Assembly: GCF_014639235.1 (NCBI RefSeq)
Contig: NZ_BMFU01000013.1
Location: 66,020-130,019, forward strand
Length of the DNA stretch: 64,000 nt
Reading direction: 5' to 3'
Source of the DNA: Paenibacillus silvae
Lineage (GTDB): Bacteria; Bacillota; Bacilli; Paenibacillales; Paenibacillaceae
Under the pieces are notes generated by a model. The model was given only the letters and a program-made list of their open reading frames with translations, was not told the origin of the DNA and ran no database searches. Positions 19,989 to 27,956 of this stretch are shown one piece after another. Numbering within the stretch: position 1 is the first letter of the stretch; every line of letters starts with the position of its first letter. A program made the translations under genes and the position numbers.

Positions 19989-20018
19989 ATTATAATTGAT
20001 ATTGATTCTCATTACCAA
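19989..20018 (-). promoter_or_regulatory. Promoter with Fur box for the siderophore operon
   Basis: On the minus strand TTGGTA (20013-20018) and TATAAT (19989-19994) are 18 bp apart. Between and overlapping them is GATATTGATTCTCATTACC (plus strand, 19998-20016), which matches 15 of 19 positions of the classical Fur consensus GATAATGATAATCATTATC. Fur bound here would block the promoter when iron is plentiful. Confidence 0.8.
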
Positions 20019-20245
20019 TTATAAAAGTACAACTGACGCTCATCAATCGCATATAGGGACATTCTTATAGAGGATAAATGCGACATCATGCACGGACACT
20101 CGAAATGATAACGAATGCCAGATAGCAACATTTGTCTATGTCCAGGCAACGTCAAGCTATGGCTGAAAAGCCTTACATCAGTTAAATTCATGGTAGTTAT
20201 TCATGATAATTATTCATCCTAACGAGGAAGGAAGCGAGCGATATA

Positions 20246-21415
20246 ATGAGCACAAATACAACTTCAATGATGGGATTTGCCCCTGCGCTGGGCTGGAATT
20301 CATGGAATACATTTACGTGGGACATCAATGAACAGTTGATTCGGGATGTAGCTGATGTATTTGTGGCGGAAGGGTATCGGGACGCCGGATACGAGTATAT
20401 TGTCATCGACGATTGCTGGAGCCTGAAGGAACGGGATGCAGACGGCAACCTGGTTGTTGATCCTGCCAAATTCCCGAGTGGAATGAAGGCGCTTGCAGAT
20501 TATATTCACGACAAGGGTCTGAAGTTCGGCATGTACTCTTGTGTCGGTACGCATACTTGCGCCGGTTACCCGGGCAGCTTCGAGCATGAATTCCAGGATG
20601 CAGCGCTGTTCGCCGAATGGGGTGTCGATTATTTAAAATATGACTACTGCTTCAAGCCGCGCCATATCTCTGGCGAGCTGTTATATAAACGGATGAGCCT
20701 TGCCCTCAAAAATTGCGGACGCGACATTCTCTTCTCTGCCTGCAATTGGGGAGAAGACAACGTGTATGAATGGATTCGTGAATCAGGTGCACATATGTAC
20801 CGTTCCACCGGGGATATTCGTGACAACTGGGATTCCGTCAAGGAGCTGGCCCTGTCACAGATCGGCAAACAAAGCTATACCGGCTCCTTCTGCCACAACG
20901 ACATGGATATGCTGATCGTTGGCATGTATGGTGGAAGCAATAGCGATTTTATCGGCAGCATTGGCGGATGCAACGATATTGAATACAAAACCCACTTTTC
21001 CCTCTGGTCCATGATGGGTTCACCGCTCATGATTGGATGTGATGTGCGCAAGGCCAATCAGGTCACCAAGGACATTTTGCTTAACCCCGATCTGCTTGCG
21101 ATCAATCAAGACCCGGAAGCACGCGGTGCTTATCGCATCAAACCCGAGCCACAATGGTTCCATACCGATGATGTATTTATGCTGGTGAAGGTGCTTACGG
21201 ATGGTGATCTAGCAATTGGCTTTTTCAACCTGAGCGACAGCCAGCGCGAGCTTTCCCTGCAATTCTGGGATATGGGACTGCCATACGCATCAGGCTACTC
21301 CTTGTCTCTCTATGACTGCTGGGAGCATAAGGAACTGGGTGTATTCCGTGAGCGTTATGCACCGGTCGTTGCAGCTCACGATTGTCTCGTCGTACGGGCC
21401 AAGCTGGTGAAATAA
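20246..21415 (+). CDS. Alpha-galactosidase, GH27 family
   Basis: 389 residues with no signal peptide, so intracellular. The N terminus has the family signature LGWNSWNTF, followed by VIDDCW, the catalytic nucleophile Asp133 in LKYDYC and the acid/base Asp190 in RSTGDI. The TIM barrel spans about 10-290 and a C-terminal beta domain follows. GH27 enzymes release terminal alpha-galactose from melibiose, raffinose-type sugars and galactomannan side chains; some members act on alpha-N-acetylgalactosamine instead. A small zinc-ribbon gene begins directly after its stop codon. An AraC-family gene converges from downstream and may be its regulator. RBS GGAAGG lies rather far (about 12 nt) from the ATG. 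Confidence 0.93.
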   Translation: MSTNTTSMMGFAPALGWNSWNTFTWDINEQLIRDVADVFVAEGYRDAGYEYIVIDDCWSLKERDADGNLVVDPAKFPSGMKALADYIHDKGLKFGMYSCVGTHTCAGYPGSFEHEFQDAALFAEWGVDYLKYDYCFKPRHISGELLYKRMSLALKNCGRDILFSACNWGEDNVYEWIRESGAHMYRSTGDIRDNWDSVKELALSQIGKQSYTGSFCHNDMDMLIVGMYGGSNSDFIGSIGGCNDIEYKTHFSLWSMMGSPLMIGCDVRKANQVTKDILLNPDLLAINQDPEARGAYRIKPEPQWFHTDDVFMLVKVLTDGDLAIGFFNLSDSQRELSLQFWDMGLPYASGYSLSLYDCWEHKELGVFRERYAPVVAAHDCLVVRAKLVK

Positions 21416-21619
21416 ATGGCACAAAGCCGCCTATGCACCACCTGTCAGGTTCCGCTCTCATCCGACGATGTCGGCATCTATCTGAAATTAGTTTCGCTAA
21501 CAGCCCAGCAATTTCTCTGCATCGACTGTCTTGGGGTGAAGCTGAACTGCGGGCGTGAGCCGATTGAGCAGCTCATTCGGTATTTTCGCGAGTCTGGAAA
21601 CTGTGCATTGTTTCGCTAA
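21416..21619 (+). CDS. Small zinc-ribbon-like protein (67 aa)
   Basis: The ATG begins at the base right after the TAA of the alpha-galactosidase gene, so translation is probably coupled. The 67-residue protein has two CxxC pairs (CTTC near residue 7 and CIDC near 35), fitting a single zinc ribbon, plus a further Cys in LNCGRE. The C-terminal third is an amphipathic helix (EPIEQLIRYFRES). I do not recognise a named family. Coding is supported by its clean position, cysteine spacing and composition. It may be a small DNA- or protein-binding accessory. Confidence 0.65.
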   Translation: MAQSRLCTTCQVPLSSDDVGIYLKLVSLTAQQFLCIDCLGVKLNCGREPIEQLIRYFRESGNCALFR

Positions 21620-21660
21620 TGCAAAATTGGTGTTAGAAGGTATTCTCTTCCCTAACGTTA

Positions 21661-22467
21661 TCATTTTTTCTGGTGCAGCATCATGTATGCGGATGGCGTA
21701 TGTGATGTTGCCTTTTTGAAAACTCGGGAAAAATAAAGCGGATCATGATACCCGACCGAATAGGCTATGGATTGAATGGACAGCCCGGATAACTTCAACA
21801 GCTCACAGGCACGCCGAATACGATATGAAGTCAGGTATGCCGATATCGATTCGCCCGTAGCTGCTTTGAACCGGCGGAACAGATAACTTCGCTCCAGGTT
21901 AACCGCCTGTACAATCTCCGTAACGGTCAAGGTTGGCTTCCAATAGTTCTGCTCAATGTATGTTCTCGCCATCCACACGTAATCCTTGGGCTCTGCTTCC
22001 GCTTGGCGAGGGAAATACTCCATGTAATAGGACAACAGCACTTTGACTTTGGCATCTGCCCGCATCTGCTCCAGGTACGAGGCTCCCACGCTCCATTCTA
22101 GATCGTAGAAAGGCTGTAATGTATCAGGGGCTTCGGTAACGACAGGCTGAAGCTCCGAAAACTGGGTAAGCTCTACTAATCGGCTTGCATCCTTACCATG
22201 AAATTCCACCCACACATATTCCCACGGGTCCTCCAAATCAGGATAATAAAAAATCTCCTGATTCGGAAAAATGATAAAACTTTGCCCTGCTTCAAGCGAA
22301 AACACACTGCCCCCTTGCTCCAATTTGCCACGGCCCGTGATAACCAAATGTAGGGCATACACATCACGCACACCAGGTCCCCACTGGTGCAGATTAGCCG
22401 GCTTATATCCGCTATTAATGTAATACAATGCATCATCCACACCAGATTTAGGCCAAGTCCGATCCAT
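21661..22467 (-). CDS. AraC family transcriptional regulator (cupin + HTH)
   Basis: 268 residues: an N-terminal AraC-binding cupin domain (about 20-160, with GRGKLEQGG and SFIIFPNQEIFYYPD) and a C-terminal double helix-turn-helix (about 170-265, ending VGYHDPLYFSRVFKKATSHT). The size and layout match MsmR/RafR-like sugar regulators. It converges on the alpha-galactosidase gene and lies 36 bp downstream of a TetR gene on the same strand. RBS GGGGAGG is 7 nt before the ATG. Control of alpha-galactoside use is inferred from context. Confidence 0.85.
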   Translation of the reverse strand: MDRTWPKSGVDDALYYINSGYKPANLHQWGPGVRDVYALHLVITGRGKLEQGGSVFSLEAGQSFIIFPNQEIFYYPDLEDPWEYVWVEFHGKDASRLVELTQFSELQPVVTEAPDTLQPFYDLEWSVGASYLEQMRADAKVKVLLSYYMEYFPRQAEAEPKDYVWMARTYIEQNYWKPTLTVTEIVQAVNLERSYLFRRFKAATGESISAYLTSYRIRRACELLKLSGLSIQSIAYSVGYHDPLYFSRVFKKATSHTPSAYMMLHQKK

Positions 22468-22503
22468 AAGTGCACCTCCCCTCTACCGCATCCTTGCTGC
22501 GTT

Positions 22504-23073
22504 TCATGTTGACCCGCTCCAGTCCACATCATTAATTAAACGACTGATCAGAGAAGCCAGCTGATCTATAGTTAGACTGTGCTTTTCATTAAACCAATGA
22601 ACCAGGATGCCGATCAGACCAGAGGATATGAAGGCAGATGCATAATCGTTCATCATGTGACTTGGATTTCTCTGCAGCACACGGTGAATATCCTCAAGAT
22701 ATACAATAAATTTCCGATGCAAGATCAGGACCAAATCGTTCTCTATCAGCTGTCTGATGAATTGCTCATTTTGTTCAAAAAAAATAAAGTACAATTTGGC
22801 CAGCTCAGCCGTTGACCTCACTTCCAGATTCATAATCTCTTGCAAGTAGCTCTGAAATAACTGATCCAGATGGTACTCCAGTATTTCCTCTTTCGTTTTA
22901 AATAACTGATAAAAGGTTTGCCTTGATAAATCACTGAGCTCCGTGATCTCTTTGACCGATATTTTTCGGTACGGCTTGGAATCCATAAGCTGAAGCAATG
23001 ACTGGGTTAGCCACTTCTGTGACCGGATTGCCGACGGATTGTTTCCTTTGTACACGGGTGACATTTCCTCCAT
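22504..23073 (-). CDS. TetR/AcrR family transcriptional regulator
   Basis: 189 residues. An N-terminal HTH of TetR type (about 15-65) shows KISVKEITELSDLSRQTFYQLFKTKEEIL, and the rest is helical with a C-terminal TetR_C-like region. It is transcribed divergently from the CrtC/AttH-like gene. The shared intergenic region holds two identical-pattern palindromes, TGACA-N2-TGTCA, placed on the -35 hexamers of the two opposing promoters. It therefore probably represses both itself and the divergent gene. Confidence 0.88.
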   Translation of the reverse strand: MEEMSPVYKGNNPSAIRSQKWLTQSLLQLMDSKPYRKISVKEITELSDLSRQTFYQLFKTKEEILEYHLDQLFQSYLQEIMNLEVRSTAELAKLYFIFFEQNEQFIRQLIENDLVLILHRKFIVYLEDIHRVLQRNPSHMMNDYASAFISSGLIGILVHWFNEKHSLTIDQLASLISRLINDVDWSGST

Positions 23074-23097
23074 TCTGTAAGACTTATCGGGATAACG

Positions 23098-23151
23098 TTG
23101 ACACCTGTCAATCTCTATTTTAGACTGAGCTCAAAACAATGACAACTGTCA
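23098..23151. promoter_or_regulatory. Overlapping divergent promoters with two TetR-type operators
   Basis: Operators TGACACCTGTCA (23099-23110) and TGACAACTGTCA (23140-23151) have perfect 5-bp arms. The plus promoter is TTGACA (23098-23103), 17 bp, TAGACT (23121-23126). The minus promoter is TTGTCA (23145-23140), 17 bp, TAAAAT (23122-23117). Each operator covers one -35, and the -10 elements overlap, so the two promoters compete. Confidence 0.8.
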
Positions 23152-23208
23152 GTATTATTACATCTATATCACAGGTATATCACAACAGCTGAGATGGAGG
23201 AACACCCG

Positions 23209-24312
23209 ATGAAATCGAAAAAACAGCGAGCACGCTTGGCTAACGAGCAGCAATTTTATAATCAGTTGCACATCCACCCTGATCAGCCACACCCCAAGGA
23301 AGACGGGATGCGCACAGAAGGCAAAGCAGGCTCGTATGAGTGGTGGTACACGGACGCTGAGTTTGAAGATGGTACAACAATCGTAACGATTTTTTATACT
23401 AAAAATCACTTTGATGTGCCTGGACCTGCCTGGCCTCGGGTAGATATCGATATCACCCATCCAGATGGAACCAAAACCCTTCTTCACACACAGTTGCCCA
23501 AAGGACAAGTACTGATTGCCAACCGGGAGTATTGTGACGTGCACATCGGTCGATCCTACATTCGATATAAGGACGGGAATTACGTTGTACATTTCGAAGA
23601 AGGCGGGGTTGTTTATGATGCACTTATGACTTCCAAGCTGCCCATGTGGCGTCCTGAATCAGGGCACTGGTTATATGGAGGGAAAGATGAACACTACTTT
23701 GCCTGGTTTGTAGCCCAGCCCTCCGCTTCGATTGAAGCCACCTTGACCATCCATGGTCAGGAGAAAAAATTAACAGGCACCGGCTACCACGACCATAACT
23801 GGGGAAATATCAGTATGGATAAATTGATGAACCATTGGTACTGGGGCAGAGCAAAGGTCGGAGAGTATGATATCATTGCCTGTGACATTATTGCAGAGAA
23901 AAAATATAATTACCAACGTCTTCCTGTATTCATGCTTGCCAAAGATGAAAAAATAATCACAGGCGATTCGTCTGTGACACAAATTACGCGGCAGGATACG
24001 ATTCAGCACCCTACGACCAAAAAGTTTATGGACAATCATCTGATCTATCATCAGCCTATCTCTGCTACGGAAGCCTATACGGTTGAATTTATTCGTCATC
24101 GCGATATCGTATCCAGCAGTTTGTTGGATACTCTCGGAGCAACAAAAGCCAAAATAGCAAGGCTGCTGCGGGCGAACCCAACCTATACCCGTGTTCTAGG
24201 TCAAGTACGACTTACTCATGAAGTGAATGGCACAAAAACCGTCGTTCAGGCTGAAGGATTATGGGAGCAGATGTTTTTTGGAAGCAATAAACATGCCACA
24301 ATTCAGCAATAG
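23209..24312 (+). CDS. CrtC/AttH lipocalin-like protein
   Basis: 367 residues, soluble, no signal peptide. SYEWWYTDAEFEDG near the N terminus and GTGYHDHNWGN near the middle are the hallmark motifs of the hydroxyneurosporene-synthase (CrtC) / AttH fold, two consecutive lipocalin-like barrels. Characterised relatives hydrate carotenoids or remodel natural-product scaffolds; no carotenoid genes are visible here. The start is set at ATG 23209 because TGGAGG ends 8 nt upstream; an in-frame ATG at 23194 would overlap that ribosome site. It is divergent from a TetR gene and followed by a strong terminator, so it is a single-gene unit likely induced by a ligand of that regulator. Confidence 0.82.
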   Translation: MKSKKQRARLANEQQFYNQLHIHPDQPHPKEDGMRTEGKAGSYEWWYTDAEFEDGTTIVTIFYTKNHFDVPGPAWPRVDIDITHPDGTKTLLHTQLPKGQVLIANREYCDVHIGRSYIRYKDGNYVVHFEEGGVVYDALMTSKLPMWRPESGHWLYGGKDEHYFAWFVAQPSASIEATLTIHGQEKKLTGTGYHDHNWGNISMDKLMNHWYWGRAKVGEYDIIACDIIAEKKYNYQRLPVFMLAKDEKIITGDSSVTQITRQDTIQHPTTKKFMDNHLIYHQPISATEAYTVEFIRHRDIVSSSLLDTLGATKAKIARLLRANPTYTRVLGQVRLTHEVNGTKTVVQAEGLWEQMFFGSNKHATIQQ

Positions 24313-24330
24313 GGAATAAAGCTGGTAACC

Positions 24331-24368
24331 AGGAGCGCTAAAGAAAAACTTAGCGCTCCTCCTTTTTA
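24331..24368 (+). terminator. Intrinsic terminator
   Basis: Perfect 11-bp stem AGGAGCGCTAA / TTAGCGCTCCT with an 8-nt loop, followed by CCTTTTT. Ends the CrtC/AttH-like unit. Confidence 0.9.
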
Positions 24369-24489
24369 TCAACCAACAAATTCCTTATAATGGGAGTAGA
24401 GATATTTTGCCACAGTATAATTGTAAGCGCAACCATACATCTTGAATCGGCTTGAATATGAATGTTCAATTCAGAGAGGAGAATGTTGT

Positions 24490-26025
24490 GTGCTTCGAAC
24501 AGTTACGGTAGAAAATGGTCAAATTCAGGGACTGCCCGCTGCAGACCCGCGAATTACAAGTTTCAAAGGTATCCCTTTTGCTGCGCCCCCGGTGGGGCAG
24601 AACCGCTGGCGCGCACCGCAACCGGCAGAGGACTGGGATGGCGTGCTGCAAGCTTTTGATTTTGCGCCGACCTCTATGCAGGCTCCAACCGTTATTGATG
24701 ACAATAATATCTATACACGAGAATGGGCTGTTGACCCCGACCTCCCAATGGATGAGGATTGTCTGTATTTGAATGTGTGGACCCCTGCCAAACGCACGGA
24801 TGAGAAGCTGCCCGTTTTCGTCTGGTATTTTGGCGGCGGGCTTCAGGTAGGCCATACCGCCGAGATGGAGTTCGATGGTGAGCGCATTGCTCGCAGAGGC
24901 ATTGTCGTCGTGACCATTAATTATCGGCTGAATGCGTTTGGCTTCCTGTGCCATCCCGAGATTACAGCCGAGTCGCCACATGCACCTGCAAACTTTGGTC
25001 ATCTGGATCAGCAGGCAGGCACAGCTTGGGTGAAGCGTAACATTGCCGCATTTGGCGGTGACCCGGAGCAGATCACGATTGGTGGACAATCTGCCGGTGG
25101 CGGCAGTGTGCTCAGCCAGATGACCTCCCCTCAGAACAAAGGTTTGTTCCAGCGAGCCGTCATTATGAGCGGTATCGCGACTGAGCTGTATCCAAAGGTA
25201 CATGTACCTGCTGTACGCAGTACGCTGCAAGATGCCGAGCAGAAAGGGGTAGATTTTTTCCATTTCCTTGGAGTGTCTTCACTGGAGGAAGCAAGACAAC
25301 TGGATGCCGTCACACTGCGAGATAAAATTTTGGAGTATAGAAGCTTCTGGGGAACGGTCATTGATGATCAGTTCTGTGTAGGTGATCCCTTCACCCGTTT
25401 CATGCATCACAAACGCGAGCTCGTGCCTGTGATGCTGGGTCACACCTCCTCCGAGTTCTGGACACGGCCTGCGGTAAACAGTATGGAGGAACTGAAGCAG
25501 ATGGCTGCGGAACTGTTTGGCGAAGATGCTCCTGCTTTCCTGCAGCTATGTGAAGCCGATACGGGTGATCTCGATCATGCCTTGCAGCGGGCCTCCATCC
25601 GCATGATTGAACATGCGATTCAGCTTGTAATCCGCTCGAACAGCGGTCATCCGTCAGAAACACCTCTCTATTATTATAACTTTGATGCAGAGATTCCAGG
25701 CTGGGATCAACCGGGTACGTTCCACTCCGTTGATTTGTGGTTTTTCTTTGAAACCCTTGCCAAATGCTGGCGGCCTTTTACAGGCAAGCATTATGACCTG
25801 GCACGCCAGATGTGCAATTATCTATCTAATTTCATCGCAACAGGCGACCCGAATGGTCTCGATTCCACTGGCAAACCGCTGCCATACTGGATTCCCAGCA
25901 GTATTCTACAACCGTACCGTATGGAGTTCGGGGATGTGTCCCAGCTACAACGTGCAGAGCCTGGTCCTGTGCTTGAGTTGGTGCTTGAGCAGTATTTTAA
26001 AAAACAGAACGAACCGGTGCTATAA
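24490..26025 (+). CDS. Type-B carboxylesterase (alpha/beta hydrolase)
   Basis: 511 residues from the GTG at 24490, chosen because AGAGGAG ends 8 nt upstream; the frame extends to a TTG at 24442 without a ribosome site. Family features: FKGIPFAAPPVG near the N terminus, EDCLYLNVW, oxyanion-hole YFGGG, nucleophile Ser in GGQSAGGGS, and the catalytic His in GTFHSVDL. The size fits the p-nitrobenzyl esterase / carboxylesterase group, which hydrolyses small esters in the cytoplasm. The gene stands alone, with a bidirectional hairpin after it. Confidence 0.9.
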   Translation: MLRTVTVENGQIQGLPAADPRITSFKGIPFAAPPVGQNRWRAPQPAEDWDGVLQAFDFAPTSMQAPTVIDDNNIYTREWAVDPDLPMDEDCLYLNVWTPAKRTDEKLPVFVWYFGGGLQVGHTAEMEFDGERIARRGIVVVTINYRLNAFGFLCHPEITAESPHAPANFGHLDQQAGTAWVKRNIAAFGGDPEQITIGGQSAGGGSVLSQMTSPQNKGLFQRAVIMSGIATELYPKVHVPAVRSTLQDAEQKGVDFFHFLGVSSLEEARQLDAVTLRDKILEYRSFWGTVIDDQFCVGDPFTRFMHHKRELVPVMLGHTSSEFWTRPAVNSMEELKQMAAELFGEDAPAFLQLCEADTGDLDHALQRASIRMIEHAIQLVIRSNSGHPSETPLYYYNFDAEIPGWDQPGTFHSVDLWFFFETLAKCWRPFTGKHYDLARQMCNYLSNFIATGDPNGLDSTGKPLPYWIPSSILQPYRMEFGDVSQLQRAEPGPVLELVLEQYFKKQNEPVL

Positions 26026-26054
26026 ACACGTCTAATCGCTATTTATGTAAAGAC

Positions 26055-26093
26055 CAAGAGATAGCCCTGCACTTGCAGCAGAGCTATCTCTTG
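26055..26093. terminator. Bidirectional hairpin between convergent genes
   Basis: Perfect 11-bp arms CAAGAGATAGC / GCTATCTCTTG around a 17-nt loop, between the convergent esterase and ABC exporter genes. No long U-run on either side, so efficiency is uncertain. Confidence 0.6.
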
Positions 26094-26138
26094 ATTCACT
26101 TCATAAGTTTAATGTATATAGCTATACTTGGGGTACCA

Positions 26139-27956
26139 TTACTCCCACTCGAAAGCACCCGTATATAACTGATAATATATGCCTCTGTTCTCCAGCAATT
26201 GATGATGATCGCCGCGCTCCTTGATCCGACCTTTATCCATAACCATAATGGCATCGGAATTACGCACTGTTGACAAGCGGTGAGCGATGACAAAAACGGT
26301 TCGACCATGCATCAGATTATCCATTCCCTTCTGGACCAGCGCTTCTGTACGCGTATCAATGGAGGAAGTCGCTTCATCCAGAATCATGACAGGCGGGTTC
26401 GCAATCGCCGCTCTTGCAATTGCGAGCAGCTGGCTCTGTCCCTGGGATAATCCATTACCGCTACCATCAAGCCAGGTGTTATATCCATCTGGCAATCGTT
26501 CGATGAAACTTGATGCATAGGACAATCTGGCAGCCTGGGTTACCTCCTCGTCACTGGCCTCCAGCCTCCCGTAACGAATATTGTCAGCTACTGTACCCGA
26601 GAACAAATGGGTATCTTGTAGCACTATTCCCAAGGAACGACGCAGGTCTGCTTTTCGCATACGACGAATATGGATGCCGTCATATATAATCTCGCCTTCT
26701 GTAATATCGTAGAAGCGGTTGAGTAGATTGGCTATCGTTGTTTTGCCTGCCCCGGTCGCACCGACAAAGGCGAGCTTCTGTCCGGGTAGCGCGTATAACG
26801 TAATGTCCTGAAGCACCTGCTTTTTCCCGTCATATGTGAAGCCCACGCCTCTGAAATCCACTTTGCCTTTTAACGTTACAGTAGAGCCATCCTCCAGTTT
26901 CCAGACCCATCCTGTCTGATCTGCTTTCCTCTCCAAGGTCACACGCCCTTCATCTGTTTCAGGCTGTTCATCCATCAGATTAAATATGCGCTGTGCTCCA
27001 GCAAGCGCAACGACAAACATGCTCACCTGAGAGGAAATTTCGGCAATCGGCATCGTAAAATTACGCGACAGACTCAGAAAAGCGGCTATACTTCCCAGCG
27101 TCAAACCCGCATTCCAGCCTGATATCGCCATAGCCCCGCCTGCAATTGCAACAAGTACATAGATCAAGGTCGCCAGATTGGCATTAATCGGCATCAGTAT
27201 ATTGGAGAACTTGTTCGCGGTTGCCGAATTGTTAAACAACTCATCGTTCAGACGTGCGAACTGCGCCGTGGCATGCTGCTCGCGGCTGAACACTTGCACC
27301 ACCTTCTGCCCATGAATAATCTCTTCAATATATCCGTCCACCACACCGATGGATTCCTGCTGCCTAAAGAAGTGGTCCGTTGCCTTCGTGCCCACCTTCT
27401 TCGTAACCCAGAGCATGACAAGCGCGCCCAGCACGACAACAATGGTTAGTGGAACATCCAGATACAGCATCGTTCCCAGCACCACGATTACCGTAACGGC
27501 TGTGGACAACAATTGAGGAAGCCCGTCTGTCAGCATCATATTCAACGTATCCACATCATTGGTATAGTGACTCATAATATCACCATGGGCCTTACGGTCA
27601 AAATATTTGATCGGAAGCTTCTGCATGTGTTCGAACAAGCGGTCACGAATCTTCTTCATGATCTGCTGCGAGATCGTAATCATCAGTCGCTTTGAGATAA
27701 ATGTGCTGATCACTCCCGCAGCATAGATCATAGCCAAAATGATTAAAGCCTGGAACAAGGCATCAAATACCGGATGCTGATCGCCCAGCAACGGTACAAT
27801 ATAATCATCTATAAGCAATCGCAAAAAAGCTGCTGAAGCGACAGAGACGGCAGAAGTTACAAGCACGAGTATCAGTACAAGAGCTGTTTGAAATTTATAA
27901 TATTTGAAATAAGACAGCAGACGTTTGATCGTGAGGCCATAATTAATGTTGTCCAT
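26139..27956 (-). CDS. ABC exporter half-transporter B (catalytic ATP site, degenerate signature)
   Basis: About 605 residues: a six-helix exporter membrane domain (20-320) and an NBD. Walker A is GATGAGKTT, Walker B ends MILDEATSSID with an intact catalytic Glu, and the signature is LSQGQ instead of LSGGQ. I start it at ATG 27956 (MDNINYGLT), which overlaps the previous gene by 14 bp; the frame is open to 28154 but those extra 66 residues lie inside the upstream gene and look spurious. With the 27943-29685 protein it forms a heterodimeric drug/lipid exporter like BmrCD or LmrCD. It supplies the good Walker motifs of the active site and the bad signature of the degenerate site. Confidence 0.92.
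   Translation of the reverse strand: MDNINYGLTIKRLLSYFKYYKFQTALVLILVLVTSAVSVASAAFLRLLIDDYIVPLLGDQHPVFDALFQALIILAMIYAAGVISTFISKRLMITISQQIMKKIRDRLFEHMQKLPIKYFDRKAHGDIMSHYTNDVDTLNMMLTDGLPQLLSTAVTVIVVLGTMLYLDVPLTIVVVLGALVMLWVTKKVGTKATDHFFRQQESIGVVDGYIEEIIHGQKVVQVFSREQHATAQFARLNDELFNNSATANKFSNILMPINANLATLIYVLVAIAGGAMAISGWNAGLTLGSIAAFLSLSRNFTMPIAEISSQVSMFVVALAGAQRIFNLMDEQPETDEGRVTLERKADQTGWVWKLEDGSTVTLKGKVDFRGVGFTYDGKKQVLQDITLYALPGQKLAFVGATGAGKTTIANLLNRFYDITEGEIIYDGIHIRRMRKADLRRSLGIVLQDTHLFSGTVADNIRYGRLEASDEEVTQAARLSYASSFIERLPDGYNTWLDGSGNGLSQGQSQLLAIARAAIANPPVMILDEATSSIDTRTEALVQKGMDNLMHGRTVFVIAHRLSTVRNSDAIMVMDKGRIKERGDHHQLLENRGIYYQLYTGAFEWE

Noticed and set aside
20198..20216. Fur-like sequence TCATGATAATTATTCA before the alpha-galactosidase gene
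   Set aside because: Symmetry and consensus match are weak compared with the box at 19998-20016, and the gene has no link to iron.
24466..25263. Minus-strand open frame of 265 codons
   Set aside because: Antisense to the carboxylesterase core including the GQSAGG region; composition is abnormal and no start signal is present.
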